This document shows, in pieces, positions 14,652 through 22,743 of a stretch of DNA of 33,852 nt. This DNA is from JBBBNV01 sp037137075 (GTDB lineage Bacteria > Bacillota > Bacilli > Paenibacillales > NBRC-103111), in NCBI RefSeq assembly GCF_037137075.1, contig NZ_JBBBNV010000036.1:1-33852 (forward strand), written 5' to 3'. Each line of letters begins with the position of its first letter. The stretch's first letter is position 1. The position numbers and the translations under genes were made by a program. The notes below the pieces were generated by a model. It searched no databases. It was not told the DNA's origin and saw only the letters and a list, made by a program, of their open reading frames with translations.

Positions 14652-15620
14652 TCATTTGTTATACAAATGACATGCGACAAAGCGGCCATCCATTTCTTGC
14701 AATTGCGGCTGCTCGGTGCGGCAGATATCCATACACTCGCTGCACCTCGGGTGAAACGCACAGCCGGAGGGCGGATTCGCAGGACTGGGCACGTCTCCTT
14801 GCAAAATAATTCTGTCTTTCTTCACTAGCGGATCGGGGATAGGCGCGGCCGACAGCAAGGCCTTCGTATACGGATGCAACGGGCAATCAAACAGTTCACT
14901 TGTAGCCGCGAGCTCTACGATTCTCCCCAGGTACATCACACCGACCCGATCGCTAATATGCTTCACGACGCTCAAGTCATGGGCAATGAACAGGTACGTC
15001 AGCTGAAACTGATCCTGCAAATCCTGAAGCAGATTGATGACCTGCGACTGAATGGATACATCCAGGGCAGATACCGGCTCGTCCGCTACAATCAGCTTCG
15101 GATTCAAGGCCAGCGCCCGGGCAATTCCGATTCGCTGCCGCTGTCCTCCGCTGAATTCATGCGCATAGCGCTTGGCATGGTAGCCGCTGAGGCCGACGAC
15201 CTCCAGCAGCTCTTCCACCCGCCGATCCCTCTCCTTGCCGCTGTGCAGCTTATGGATTTGAAGCGGCTCCGCGATAATCTCCCCTACAGTGAGCCGAGGA
15301 TCAAGCGAAGCGTAAGGGTCCTGAAACACCATCTGCAGGTGTCTGCGCAGCTTTCTCAGCTCCCGCGGGTCCATGCCGACCAGATTGCGTCCTTCATACC
15401 ACACTTCTCCCGCGGTAGGCGGCAGCAATTGAAGCAAGGTTCTGCCGGTCGTTGATTTCCCGCAGCCGCTTTCCCCGACAAGTCCAAGCGTTTCCCCTTT
15501 ATATATCGTAAAGCTGAGGCCGTCCACCGCTTTGATGTCATGTCCGCCCCGGCCGAAAATGCCTTTTTTAACCTGGAAATGCTTTTTCAGGTTCCTGACC
15601 TCAACCAATGGTTGTTTCAA
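14652..15620 (-). CDS. Peptide ABC transporter ATP-binding protein (DppF/OppF-like)
   Basis: Second ATPase of a peptide/nickel-type ABC importer, 322 residues, cytosolic face. Walker A GESGCGKST, Q-loop MVFQDPYASLDPR, signature FSGGQRQR and Walker B LIVADEPVSALD are all intact. The C-terminal oligopeptide-transporter domain has the cysteine cluster seen in this subfamily (GCAFHPRCSECMDIC), often linked to an iron-sulfur cluster. The start is TTG 15620 with GGGGGA upstream; it overlaps the previous ATPase gene by 20 bases. Last gene of the operon, followed by a terminator hairpin. Confidence 0.93.
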   Translation of the reverse strand: MKQPLVEVRNLKKHFQVKKGIFGRGGHDIKAVDGLSFTIYKGETLGLVGESGCGKSTTGRTLLQLLPPTAGEVWYEGRNLVGMDPRELRKLRRHLQMVFQDPYASLDPRLTVGEIIAEPLQIHKLHSGKERDRRVEELLEVVGLSGYHAKRYAHEFSGGQRQRIGIARALALNPKLIVADEPVSALDVSIQSQVINLLQDLQDQFQLTYLFIAHDLSVVKHISDRVGVMYLGRIVELAATSELFDCPLHPYTKALLSAAPIPDPLVKKDRIILQGDVPSPANPPSGCAFHPRCSECMDICRTEQPQLQEMDGRFVACHLYNK

Positions 15621-16599
15621 CAGAGATTCCCCCTTGCCCGGATGAATGGAGCAGACATCGGCTGAAGTGCCCCTCTCCCACGGCTGTCAGCCGGGGCGCC
15701 AGTGTACGGCACGCTTCCATGGCATACTCACAGCGTGGGGCAAAGGTGCAGCCTTCACGCAGGCTGCCAGGCGCAGGCACATTGCCTTGAATGGAATACA
15801 ACCGTTTCTGCTCTGAATTCAGGGTGGGCATGGAACGCATCAATCCCTGCGTATACGGATGCTGCGGATTCCGGAAGATGGTTACCACATCCGCTTCCTC
15901 CACCACCCTGCCCCCATACATCACAAGCACACGGTCGCACATCTCCGCCACCACGCCCAAATCGTGTGTAATCATCATGATCGCCGTATTGTGCTGTGCC
16001 TTGAGCTCTCGCATCAGGTCCAGAATTTGAGCCTGAATGGTGACATCCAGTGCAGTCGTCGGTTCATCGGCGATCAGCAGCCGCGGATTGCATGCCATGG
16101 CCATTGCGATCATCACCCGCTGCCGCATGCCGCCAGAGAGTTGGTGCGGATACTCATCCACAATCTGCTCGGCGCGAGGAATACCGACGGATTTAAGCAT
16201 CTCCACCGCATGGGCTTTGGCTTGCTTGCGGCTGTAGTTCAAATGGATGCGAACGGCCTCTCCAATCTGCTGTCCAATCGTAAACACCGGATTGAGGGAC
16301 GTCATTGGCTCCTGAAAAATCATGGCCAGCTCGTTGCCCCGAATGCTTCGCATCTCCTCTTCCGTCATGGTCAGCACATCTCTTCCGTTAAACCGGACCG
16401 ACCCTTCCACGACCTTGCCGGGAGTCAGCCGCATAGCGGTAAGGGACGTAACGCTTTTGCCGCATCCCGATTCCCCTACAATACCGACCGTTTCGCCTTC
16501 GTGAATGACGATATCCACCCCGTCAACTGCTGGCACAACGCCGTCTTCGGTATAAAAATATGTTTTTAAGCCCCTAATCTCAAGGAGTTCCTTCTTCAT
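15601..16599 (-). CDS. Peptide ABC transporter ATP-binding protein (DppD/OppD-like)
   Basis: First ATPase of the importer, 332 residues. Walker A GESGCGKSV, Q-loop MIFQEPMTSLNP, signature LSGGMRQR, Walker B LLIADEPTTALD and H-loop ITHDLGV are complete. The C-terminal domain has the GCTFAPRCEYAMEAC cysteine cluster. It forms a heterodimer with the DppF-like protein to power both permeases. ATG 16599 is preceded by AGGAG 11 bases upstream; the extended frame MAAGVVGT before it has no signal. It sits 47 bases after the DppC-like gene. Confidence 0.93.
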   Translation of the reverse strand: MKKELLEIRGLKTYFYTEDGVVPAVDGVDIVIHEGETVGIVGESGCGKSVTSLTAMRLTPGKVVEGSVRFNGRDVLTMTEEEMRSIRGNELAMIFQEPMTSLNPVFTIGQQIGEAVRIHLNYSRKQAKAHAVEMLKSVGIPRAEQIVDEYPHQLSGGMRQRVMIAMAMACNPRLLIADEPTTALDVTIQAQILDLMRELKAQHNTAIMMITHDLGVVAEMCDRVLVMYGGRVVEEADVVTIFRNPQHPYTQGLMRSMPTLNSEQKRLYSIQGNVPAPGSLREGCTFAPRCEYAMEACRTLAPRLTAVGEGHFSRCLLHSSGQGGISVETTIG

Positions 16600-16646
16600 C
16601 GTGCCGACCACTCCTGCAGCCATATTTTTCGTGCCTGTGCTGTAGG

Positions 16647-17549
16647 TTACAGCTTCATCTTCGGATCGAGCGCATCTCTCAGGCCATCGCCCAGCATGTT
16701 AAAGGCGAGCACCATGAACATGATCGCGAGCCCTGGTATTGTGCTGACGTGCGGAGCCGATCGCAGGTACTCTCTGCCCGTGCTGAGCATAGCCCCCCAT
16801 TCCGGCATCGGCGGCTGGGCTCCCATTCCCAGAAAACTGAGCGCCGATGCTGTCAAAATCGCTGTAGCCACCCGCAAGGTGGACAAGACAATAATCGGAG
16901 CGATGCTGTTCGGAAGCACATGCTTGAAAATAATAAACAGATGCGTGCCCCCCATCGCCCGGGCCGCCTCGATATATTCTCTGCTTTTGATGGAGATGAC
17001 CGCGCTGCGGGATATTCGGGCAAACGTCGGAACGGAAAAAATACCGATTGCAATCATGACGTTCATCATCCCCGGCCCAAGCACACTAACGATAGCCAGC
17101 GCCAGCAGGAAGCTGGGAAAGGCCATGAAAATATCCATCATCCGCATCACGAAGGTGTCGCACCAGCCGCCAAAATAACCAGCGGCGGTTCCAAGCGTCA
17201 CGCCCAGCAGAAGGGAAATAAATACCCCGACGATGCCGATAAGCAGGGAGATTTGAGCGCCGTAAATAATTCTCGACAATATGTCGCGGCCAAATTCATC
17301 GGTCCCGAATGGATGACTCCACGTAGGAGATTCCAGCATGGCCTGCATGTTCTGTACATACGGGTCATACGGAGCAATCCACCGGGCCGCAAGAGCTACG
17401 ATCACAAATAATGCTACCATCCACAGCCCCACAACGGCCCGTTTGTTTTTGCGGAACCGGCGGGCCATCATATGCCACGGGGAACGGGGCGTATATGATG
17501 GAGCCTGCGAATTGTTCTCCGTCTGTGCCGCCGCTGCTGACTGACTCAT
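16647..17549 (-). CDS. Peptide ABC transporter permease (DppC/OppC-like)
   Basis: Inner-membrane permease of 300 residues. The N-terminal OppC_N region (FRKNKRAVVGLWMVALFVIVAL) is followed by HPFGTDEFGRDILSRIIYG, typical of DppC proteins, and by the BPD_transp_1 domain of about five helices. The EAA loop that docks the ATPase is EYIEAARAMGGTHLFIIFKHVLPN. The start ATG 17549 follows AAGGGAAGGG. It pairs with the DppB-like permease 33 bases upstream. Confidence 0.93.
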   Translation of the reverse strand: MSQSAAAAQTENNSQAPSYTPRSPWHMMARRFRKNKRAVVGLWMVALFVIVALAARWIAPYDPYVQNMQAMLESPTWSHPFGTDEFGRDILSRIIYGAQISLLIGIVGVFISLLLGVTLGTAAGYFGGWCDTFVMRMMDIFMAFPSFLLALAIVSVLGPGMMNVMIAIGIFSVPTFARISRSAVISIKSREYIEAARAMGGTHLFIIFKHVLPNSIAPIIVLSTLRVATAILTASALSFLGMGAQPPMPEWGAMLSTGREYLRSAPHVSTIPGLAIMFMVLAFNMLGDGLRDALDPKMKL

Positions 17550-17581
17550 GATACAAATTCCCTTCCCTTCATCCTATTCTC

Positions 17582-18502
17582 CTATTCATATTTGACCCGG
17601 GGGTCAACCAGACTGTAGCACAAATCGACAATCAGATTCACAATAACGAACAGGGCTGCGATAAAAAGCACCGTTCCTTGAATCGCCGGATAATCCCGGT
17701 ACTGGATCGATTGAATGACATAACGTCCCAGTCCGTTCATGGAGAACACCGTCTCCGCAATCACTGCGCCACCGAGCAGGCTTCCGAACTCCAGACCAAT
17801 AATAGTAATAATTGGAATCATCGCATTCTTCAGCACATGCTTGTAAATGACGAGCTTCTCCTTCACACCCTTGGCGCGGGCCGTGCGGATGAAGTCCTGA
17901 TGGATGACCTCCAGCACGCTCGAGCGCGTCAGCCGGGCCAGAATGGCTGAGGAGGAAAGCCCAACAGCAATGGCCGGCAGAATAAAGTACTTGAGCCCGT
18001 CGCTTCCGCCGGACGGCAGCAAGCGAAGGTAATAGGAGAAGATGAGAATCAGCATCAGGCCAAGCCAGAAAATCGGCATGGAAATGCCGAATAAGGAGAA
18101 CATCATGGCCGTATTATCCCGGATGCTGTTCGGCTTGGTCGCCGAAAGAATGCCCGCAAACAACCCGACCACAATCATAATCAAAATCGCCATCACCGTA
18201 AGTAAAACGGTTGTCGGGAACCGGGTCAGAATCTCCTGCAATACCGGCCTTTCGGATCGCAGCGATGTTCCCAAATCGCCCCGCAGCAAATGGGCGACAT
18301 AGCTTCCGTATTGAACATGCAAGGGCTGGTTTAGTCCAAGCCGTTCGCGGACCAGGGCCACATCCTCTTCACTGGCTTCATTGCCTGCTATCAAACGGGC
18401 CGGATCGCCCGGAACCGCATGGATCAAGATGAATACAAGGATGGACACGCCAAGCAAGGTGGGAATCATCTGAAGCACACGTTTAACAATATAGGTAGTC
18501 AA
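17582..18502 (-). CDS. Peptide ABC transporter permease (DppB/OppB-like)
   Basis: Inner-membrane permease of 306 residues, with an N-terminal helix (IPTLLGVSILVFILIHAVPGDPA, shortened here from the full segment) that is diagnostic of the DppB family, a periplasmic loop with RERLGLNQPL, and six-helix BPD_transp_1 domain. The EAA loop is DFIRTARAKGVKEKLVIYKH. The start is TTG 18502: AAGGAGG lies six bases upstream, whereas the in-frame codons before it have no site. A strong hairpin separates it from the binding-protein gene, so the permease is probably expressed at a lower level. Confidence 0.92.
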   Translation of the reverse strand: MTTYIVKRVLQMIPTLLGVSILVFILIHAVPGDPARLIAGNEASEEDVALVRERLGLNQPLHVQYGSYVAHLLRGDLGTSLRSERPVLQEILTRFPTTVLLTVMAILIMIVVGLFAGILSATKPNSIRDNTAMMFSLFGISMPIFWLGLMLILIFSYYLRLLPSGGSDGLKYFILPAIAVGLSSSAILARLTRSSVLEVIHQDFIRTARAKGVKEKLVIYKHVLKNAMIPIITIIGLEFGSLLGGAVIAETVFSMNGLGRYVIQSIQYRDYPAIQGTVLFIAALFVIVNLIVDLCYSLVDPRVKYE

Positions 18503-18522
18503 GGGATGCCTCCTTGCGAACA

Positions 18523-18544
18523 AGGGGGATCCTCAGATCCCCCT
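18523..18544 (-). terminator. Intercistronic hairpin after the binding-protein gene
   Basis: AGGGGGATC, four-base loop, GATCCCCCT: nine perfect pairs between the binding-protein stop and the DppB start. There is no long U-tract, so it probably stabilises the upstream mRNA or gives partial termination, a common way to make binding protein in excess. Confidence 0.75.
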
Positions 18545-18557
18545 CGCCGTAAGCTTC

Positions 18558-20102
18558 TTATTTTTTCACTGCGTCGCGCAGATCAAGATTTTCCGTGTTC
18601 CACACGTGGTAGCCTTGAACCTCCTTGCGCGCACCCACAGGATAATTGAATTCGACCAGGAAAATCCAAGGCGCTTGATCTTTAATCGTTTGCAGCGCGT
18701 CCTTGTATATCTTCTTGCGCTCTTCATCATTCGCTGCTTTAACCCCTTGAATCAGCAATGCATCGACATCCGCATTAGCGAATACCTTCCCGTAATTGTA
18801 AGCTCCGTTGGAAGCAAAGGACGGGCTCAAGGTATACTCCGCATCGTTCGCCGGCACAGAAGCACTGGAAAGGTACAGATCATAGCTTGCTTCCGGTTTC
18901 CCGAGCTCGCTCAGCAGCGCGCCGAAATCCCACTTGCGGAATTCAACCTTAAAGCCGACCGCCTGCAAATTGCCTTGCACGAATTCAGCGATTTGGCGGT
19001 CCATCAGGTAGCGTCCGTCAGAGGTCCACAGATTGACTGTCGTTCCTTCCTTAAACCCTGCCTCTGCGAGCAGCTGCTTCGCTTTTTCCGGATCGTACGG
19101 ATACGCCCCTACCGGCGCAAAGCCCCAAACCTTCTCCGCGATAGCCGATTGCAGCACCTTGCCTTGGCCCATCAGAATCTTTTTGGCAATCGTTTCCTTA
19201 TCCACCGCATAGTTCATGGCCTGACGAACCTTCACATTATCAAAAGGCGCTTTCTTGGCGTTAATCCCAATGTATAGATTCCGGTTGCTTGCGAATTCGG
19301 TGACTTGAACCTTATCGTTCCCCTTCAGCCGATCGATATCAGCTACGGGCACCGGGAGAATAAGGTCGGCTTCCCCGGTTTCCAGCATCAGTGAACGGGC
19401 TGCATTTTCCGGCACTGCCTTGAACGTAATGGTTTGCAGCTTCGGCTTCTCGCCCCAGAAGTTCGGACTCGGCTCAAGCACAAGCTTCTCGCCTTGAACC
19501 CATTCCTTCAATTTATACGGGCCGCTGCCAACAGGCGCCTTGGCAATGTTCTTGGAATTTTCCTTGACGCTCTTCGGGCTCAGGATTGAGCCGGCCGCAT
19601 GGGTGAATGTCGCCAAAGCCGGTTTGTAAGGGAATTTCAGCTGGAATGTGACCTGATATTCGCTGTCTACAACCACTTGGTCAATAAATTGCGAGAACAT
19701 GTTGTAGCGTGCCAGCTTGTTGTCTTTGTTCAGCACACGATCAAATGTAATCTTCACAGCCTCCGCATTTACCGGGGCATCATCCTGAAACTTCGCCCCT
19801 TCCACAAGCTTGAAGGTCAGCTTCATGCCGTCCGGTGAAAGAGTCCATTCTTTCGCCAATTGAGGGACGATATTGTTATTATTGTCGAAGGTTACTAATT
19901 TATCGAAGATGAGGCCAATCACGTTATTGGATATTGAATCCGTGGAGTCCTGCGGGTCCAGCTTTACCGCATCCGCTCCGGAAGCGACGACCAAATCCTT
20001 CGCCACAGCTTCCCCGCCTGTGCCCGCCGATGGTGCATTGCTGCTGCATGCTGACAGCAGAAGCGTGAAAGCCAGTATACCGATAGAAATTGCCTTTTTC
20101 AT
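18558..20102 (-). CDS. Peptide ABC transporter substrate-binding lipoprotein (SBP family 5)
   Basis: Extracellular solute-binding lipoprotein of 514 residues. The signal peptide MKKAISIGILAFTLLLSAC has a lipobox with Cys19, so it should be anchored to the outer face of the membrane. The mature part has the SBP_bac_5 landmarks: VKLDPQDSTDSISNNVIGLIFDKLV, LAKEWTLSPDGMKLTFKL, GSGPYKL and VRQAMNYAVDKETIAKKIL (quoted in parts). Family members bind oligopeptides, dipeptides, nickel chelates or glutathione; the sequence does not fix the ligand. The start has GGGGGAG upstream. It is 23 bases after the M20 amidohydrolase gene, which suggests the ligand is an acylated amino acid or peptide that is then hydrolysed. 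Confidence 0.93.
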   Translation of the reverse strand: MKKAISIGILAFTLLLSACSSNAPSAGTGGEAVAKDLVVASGADAVKLDPQDSTDSISNNVIGLIFDKLVTFDNNNNIVPQLAKEWTLSPDGMKLTFKLVEGAKFQDDAPVNAEAVKITFDRVLNKDNKLARYNMFSQFIDQVVVDSEYQVTFQLKFPYKPALATFTHAAGSILSPKSVKENSKNIAKAPVGSGPYKLKEWVQGEKLVLEPSPNFWGEKPKLQTITFKAVPENAARSLMLETGEADLILPVPVADIDRLKGNDKVQVTEFASNRNLYIGINAKKAPFDNVKVRQAMNYAVDKETIAKKILMGQGKVLQSAIAEKVWGFAPVGAYPYDPEKAKQLLAEAGFKEGTTVNLWTSDGRYLMDRQIAEFVQGNLQAVGFKVEFRKWDFGALLSELGKPEASYDLYLSSASVPANDAEYTLSPSFASNGAYNYGKVFANADVDALLIQGVKAANDEERKKIYKDALQTIKDQAPWIFLVEFNYPVGARKEVQGYHVWNTENLDLRDAVKK

Positions 20103-20124
20103 TCGTACTCCCCCAAGTTATAGA

Positions 20125-21321
20125 TTAGATAGATTGCCTTGTCTTCCATTGTTCAAACTCTTCCCGTACCTGACGCAGCGCATCGGGGTCCGCACATAAA
20201 TCGAATGCGGTCATCGCCATGGCCTTAGCCGCCCGGTTTAGTCCCGCCAGACCCGCCTCAGAGCCTGCCGCCGCCTGAAACTCAGGGGTGTGCGGCTTCA
20301 CCTCTCCGATGTTGAAATACGGGTGAATGATCGGCGTGACTTGTCCCACGTTGCCCATGTCTGACGAACCGACAGCCCCGTTCTCCGTCGGTGCAGCGAC
20401 CTGGATGCCCATCAGCCCCAGATTGTCCTTGAACAAATCAGCCATCCGTTTATTGTCCATCCGTTCGGCATACGTCATACCTTCGACGATTTCACACCGT
20501 CCGCCAACGGCCAAGGAACAATGCTCGACGGCCGTGTAAACTTTTTGCTTCACCCCTTCCAGATCCTTCACCGTCGCAGCCCGGATGTAAAAATTCGCTT
20601 CACAATAATCCGGTACGATGTTAGGGGCGATGCCGCCATTGGAGACGACGCCATGAATCTTGACATCCGGTTTAAAAAACTGCCGGAGGCCGTTAATCGC
20701 CACATAGCTATTGACGAGTGCGTCCAGTGCGCTGATTCCCGCTTCAGGACTGGATGAAGCATGGGACGCTTTGCCATAAAATTTAAACTTCGCATCGACG
20801 CAAGCAATTCCGCCCCGCATCACCATATCCGCCTCGCGCGGATGGCAAAGCATCGCCGCAGCCACCTGATCGAATACACCCTGCTCGCACATGATGATTT
20901 TACCGCCGCCCTCTTCCTCGGCAGGACTGCCGTAAACCTCAATCGTACCCGGCAAATCCGGAAACGCATCCTTAAGCGCCAGCGCCGCGCCAACCGCCGC
21001 CGTGCCGATTAGATTATGACCGCAGGCATGTCCAATTTCAGGCAGCGCGTCATATTCAGCCACGAGAGCGATCGCCGGTCCTCCTGCCTTTCCCGACCAG
21101 GAAGCTTTAAAAGCCGTTGCTAGCCCTGCGATTCCGGTTTCTACTGTGAATCCAGCCTCTTTCAGAGGCTCCGTCAGCCAGCGAACCGCCTGATGCTCCT
21201 GAAAAGCCAGCTCCGGATTCGCATGTATACGAAGCGCAAGCCCCCGCAGCTCGTCATTCCGGGCATCCACGGCCTTTTGTATTCTCGTCTTGGCTTCCAG
21301 CCGCTCTTCGTCCTTCATCAT
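20125..21321 (-). CDS. M20D-family amidohydrolase (AbgB/IAA-amino acid hydrolase-like)
   Basis: Cytosolic zinc/manganese-dependent amidohydrolase of 398 residues. Visible are HANPELAFQE, the metal site AEYDALPEIGHACGHN, PAEEEGGGK with the catalytic and metal-binding glutamates, MLCHPREADM, a dimerisation domain from about residue 170, and a C-terminal HPYFNIGE histidine. Relatives release amino acids from N-acyl or p-aminobenzoyl conjugates. The start at ATG 21321 is chosen because AGAGG lies eight bases upstream; earlier in-frame ATGs at 21357 and 21345 are possible but weaker. Directly upstream of the binding protein, it probably processes what the transporter imports. Confidence 0.88.
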   Translation of the reverse strand: MMKDEERLEAKTRIQKAVDARNDELRGLALRIHANPELAFQEHQAVRWLTEPLKEAGFTVETGIAGLATAFKASWSGKAGGPAIALVAEYDALPEIGHACGHNLIGTAAVGAALALKDAFPDLPGTIEVYGSPAEEEGGGKIIMCEQGVFDQVAAAMLCHPREADMVMRGGIACVDAKFKFYGKASHASSSPEAGISALDALVNSYVAINGLRQFFKPDVKIHGVVSNGGIAPNIVPDYCEANFYIRAATVKDLEGVKQKVYTAVEHCSLAVGGRCEIVEGMTYAERMDNKRMADLFKDNLGLMGIQVAAPTENGAVGSSDMGNVGQVTPIIHPYFNIGEVKPHTPEFQAAAGSEAGLAGLNRAAKAMAMTAFDLCADPDALRQVREEFEQWKTRQSI

Positions 21322-21426
21322 CCTGACCGCCTCTTTTTGTTTCATAGGAGTAAGCATAGCACATCAATAAGCTGACTAATATAACTTGTTTACTCGGTAT
21401 TAGAAGGTAGCAAAGCAGCGGTGCAG

Positions 21427-21471
21427 CCAATAAGCACCTGAGGCACCCTTTACCGGCACCCAGGCTTATTG
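21427..21471 (-). terminator. Hairpin after the homocysteine methyltransferase gene
   Basis: CCAATAAGC...CTG pairs with CAGGCTTATTGG across a loop of about 19 bases, 20 bases after the stop at 21491. No U-tract, so it may be a partial terminator or processing site before the amidohydrolase gene. Confidence 0.5.
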
Positions 21472-21490
21472 GATATGTCCGCTGTGGCAT

Positions 21491-22438
21491 TTACATCGTT
21501 CTAACCCATGCAGCTATGGAACGGATGTCGTCCGGGTTCGTACGGCAGCAGCCGCCAATGACCTGCGCACCGTGCTCGTACCAGCTCCGTGCGCTGCAGC
21601 CGAAGCTCTCCTCGGATGAATCGCCCTGCCACCTTCGAGCTTCTGCATTATACTCCTCCCCGGAGTTCGGATAAACGACCAAGGGCTTGCTTGTGCTGCG
21701 CTTGAGCTCATGAAGCAAGGAAACGATATGCTGCGGCGAAGTACAATTGACACCGACAGCCGCCACCTGAGCATGGCTGTTCAACCATTCGGCGCAATCA
21801 GCAATAGCCTCCCCATTGCTGATATGCTCGCCGTCCTTGGCGCTGAAGCTGATCCACGCATAGGCAGCAGGGAATTCCTTCAATACACTCACGATAGCCT
21901 TGGCTTCCAGCAGACACGGGATGGTCTCGCAAGCAAGAATATCTGCCCCGGCCTCCAGGAGTGCCTGAATGCGCGGCCGGTGGAATTCAACCAACTCCTG
22001 CTCACTGAGCTTGTAATCCCCCCTGTACTCCGATCCATCTGCCAGGTAAGCCCCATATGGACCTACAGAAGCGGCTACAATCGGCTGCGGTCTTTTTATT
22101 TCCTCCGTGCTCTCCTGCAGGCGCTCCCAGAACCGGTCTCTTGCGGCAACCGCGATCTGAACCGACTTCTGAATCAGACTAACCGCTTCGCTTTCACTCA
22201 AGCCGCGCCGGATGAAGCCTTCCACAGTCGCCTGATAGCTCGAAGTAATGGCGCAGTCAGCCCCGGCAGCGAAATAATCGGCGTGCACCTGACCAATCAA
22301 ATCCGGATTTTCCACTACGATTTTGGCGGACCAGAGGGAATCGTTAATGTTGCAGCCCCGGCGTTCCAGCTCAGTTGACAGGGCTCCGTCCAAAATCATG
22401 ACCGGAAAATGCTTTAAGATGTTTTCAATAGGATTCAT
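21491..22438 (-). CDS. mmuM: Homocysteine S-methyltransferase (MmuM/YbgG-like)
   Basis: Cytosolic zinc-dependent methyltransferase of 315 residues that makes methionine from homocysteine, with S-methylmethionine (or SAM) as likely methyl donor. Family marks: MILDGALSTELERRG at the N-terminus, TSSYQAT, ASVGPYGAYLADGSEYRG, and the zinc ligands in GVNCTSP and GGCCRTNP. There is no cobalamin or folate domain, so it is not MetH. ATG 22438 gives the usual length; the ribosome binding site is weak, and AAAGGAGG further upstream (near 22507) has no well-placed start codon. It opens the minus-strand gene run leading to the peptide transporter and diverges from a GntR regulator. Confidence 0.88.
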   Translation of the reverse strand: MNPIENILKHFPVMILDGALSTELERRGCNINDSLWSAKIVVENPDLIGQVHADYFAAGADCAITSSYQATVEGFIRRGLSESEAVSLIQKSVQIAVAARDRFWERLQESTEEIKRPQPIVAASVGPYGAYLADGSEYRGDYKLSEQELVEFHRPRIQALLEAGADILACETIPCLLEAKAIVSVLKEFPAAYAWISFSAKDGEHISNGEAIADCAEWLNSHAQVAAVGVNCTSPQHIVSLLHELKRSTSKPLVVYPNSGEEYNAEARRWQGDSSEESFGCSARSWYEHGAQVIGGCCRTNPDDIRSIAAWVRTM

Positions 22439-22559
22439 GATAACCAGCAAAGATGAGTCCGACAATAGTATCGGTGAAAAACACTCAAATTCGGCCTTGC
22501 CTGCCTCCTTTATGGGCAACTAAATGAACAGCTCCAATGGCGCTGTGTCAAACTGTGTT

Positions 22560-22580
22560 TTGTATATTGTATATTGTATA
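22560..22580. promoter_or_regulatory. Three contiguous 7-bp repeats, candidate operator
   Basis: TTGTATA occurs exactly three times in tandem (22560, 22567, 22574), followed by AT. It lies between the divergent mmuM and GntR genes. Tandem or inverted TTGTA-like sites are typical for GntR/FCD regulators; that this is the site here is inference. Confidence 0.55.
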
Positions 22581-22593
22581 ATTTTCATTAAGA

Positions 22594-22622
22594 ATAATAA
22601 CATTGTTCCATTTGATAATCAA
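22594..22622 (-). promoter_or_regulatory. Putative promoter of the mmuM-transporter operon
   Basis: On the minus strand TTGATT, 17 bases, TATTAT. Transcription would start around 22588, just before the TTGTATA repeats, so a bound regulator there would block elongation or clearance. Confidence 0.5.
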
Positions 22623-22714
22623 TACATCCCCTCATTTTTATTGCCCTTCCGGGCCTGCTTCGCTCCCCCTGCAGAGGCCCTGCAGGATTGCAAGATTGCT
22701 TGAATTCTCATTCG

Positions 22715-22743
22715 TTGATAAAATCTAGATAAAACGATATATG
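22715..22743 (+). promoter_or_regulatory. Putative promoter of the GntR gene
   Basis: TTGATA, 17 bases, TATATG. The -10 overlaps the first ATG (22741), so transcripts would begin near 22750 and that ATG would not be translated. This supports a start further in, at 22771. Confidence 0.4.

Larger units (their letters stand above)
22439..22740. other. Divergent regulatory region between mmuM and the GntR gene
   Basis: No gene. It holds the promoter and operator candidates for both directions and an AT-rich core around 22555-22625. No S-box or T-box riboswitch features were recognised upstream of mmuM. Confidence 0.5.

Noticed and set aside
15859..16569. Plus-strand frame of 236 codons inside the DppD-like gene
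   Set aside because: Antisense shadow of a clear ATPase gene in an operon on the other strand.
22439..22740. Possible S-box or T-box riboswitch before mmuM
   Set aside because: I saw neither T-box nor S-box hallmark sequences and no terminator hairpin in the leader; promoter plus operator explains the region better.
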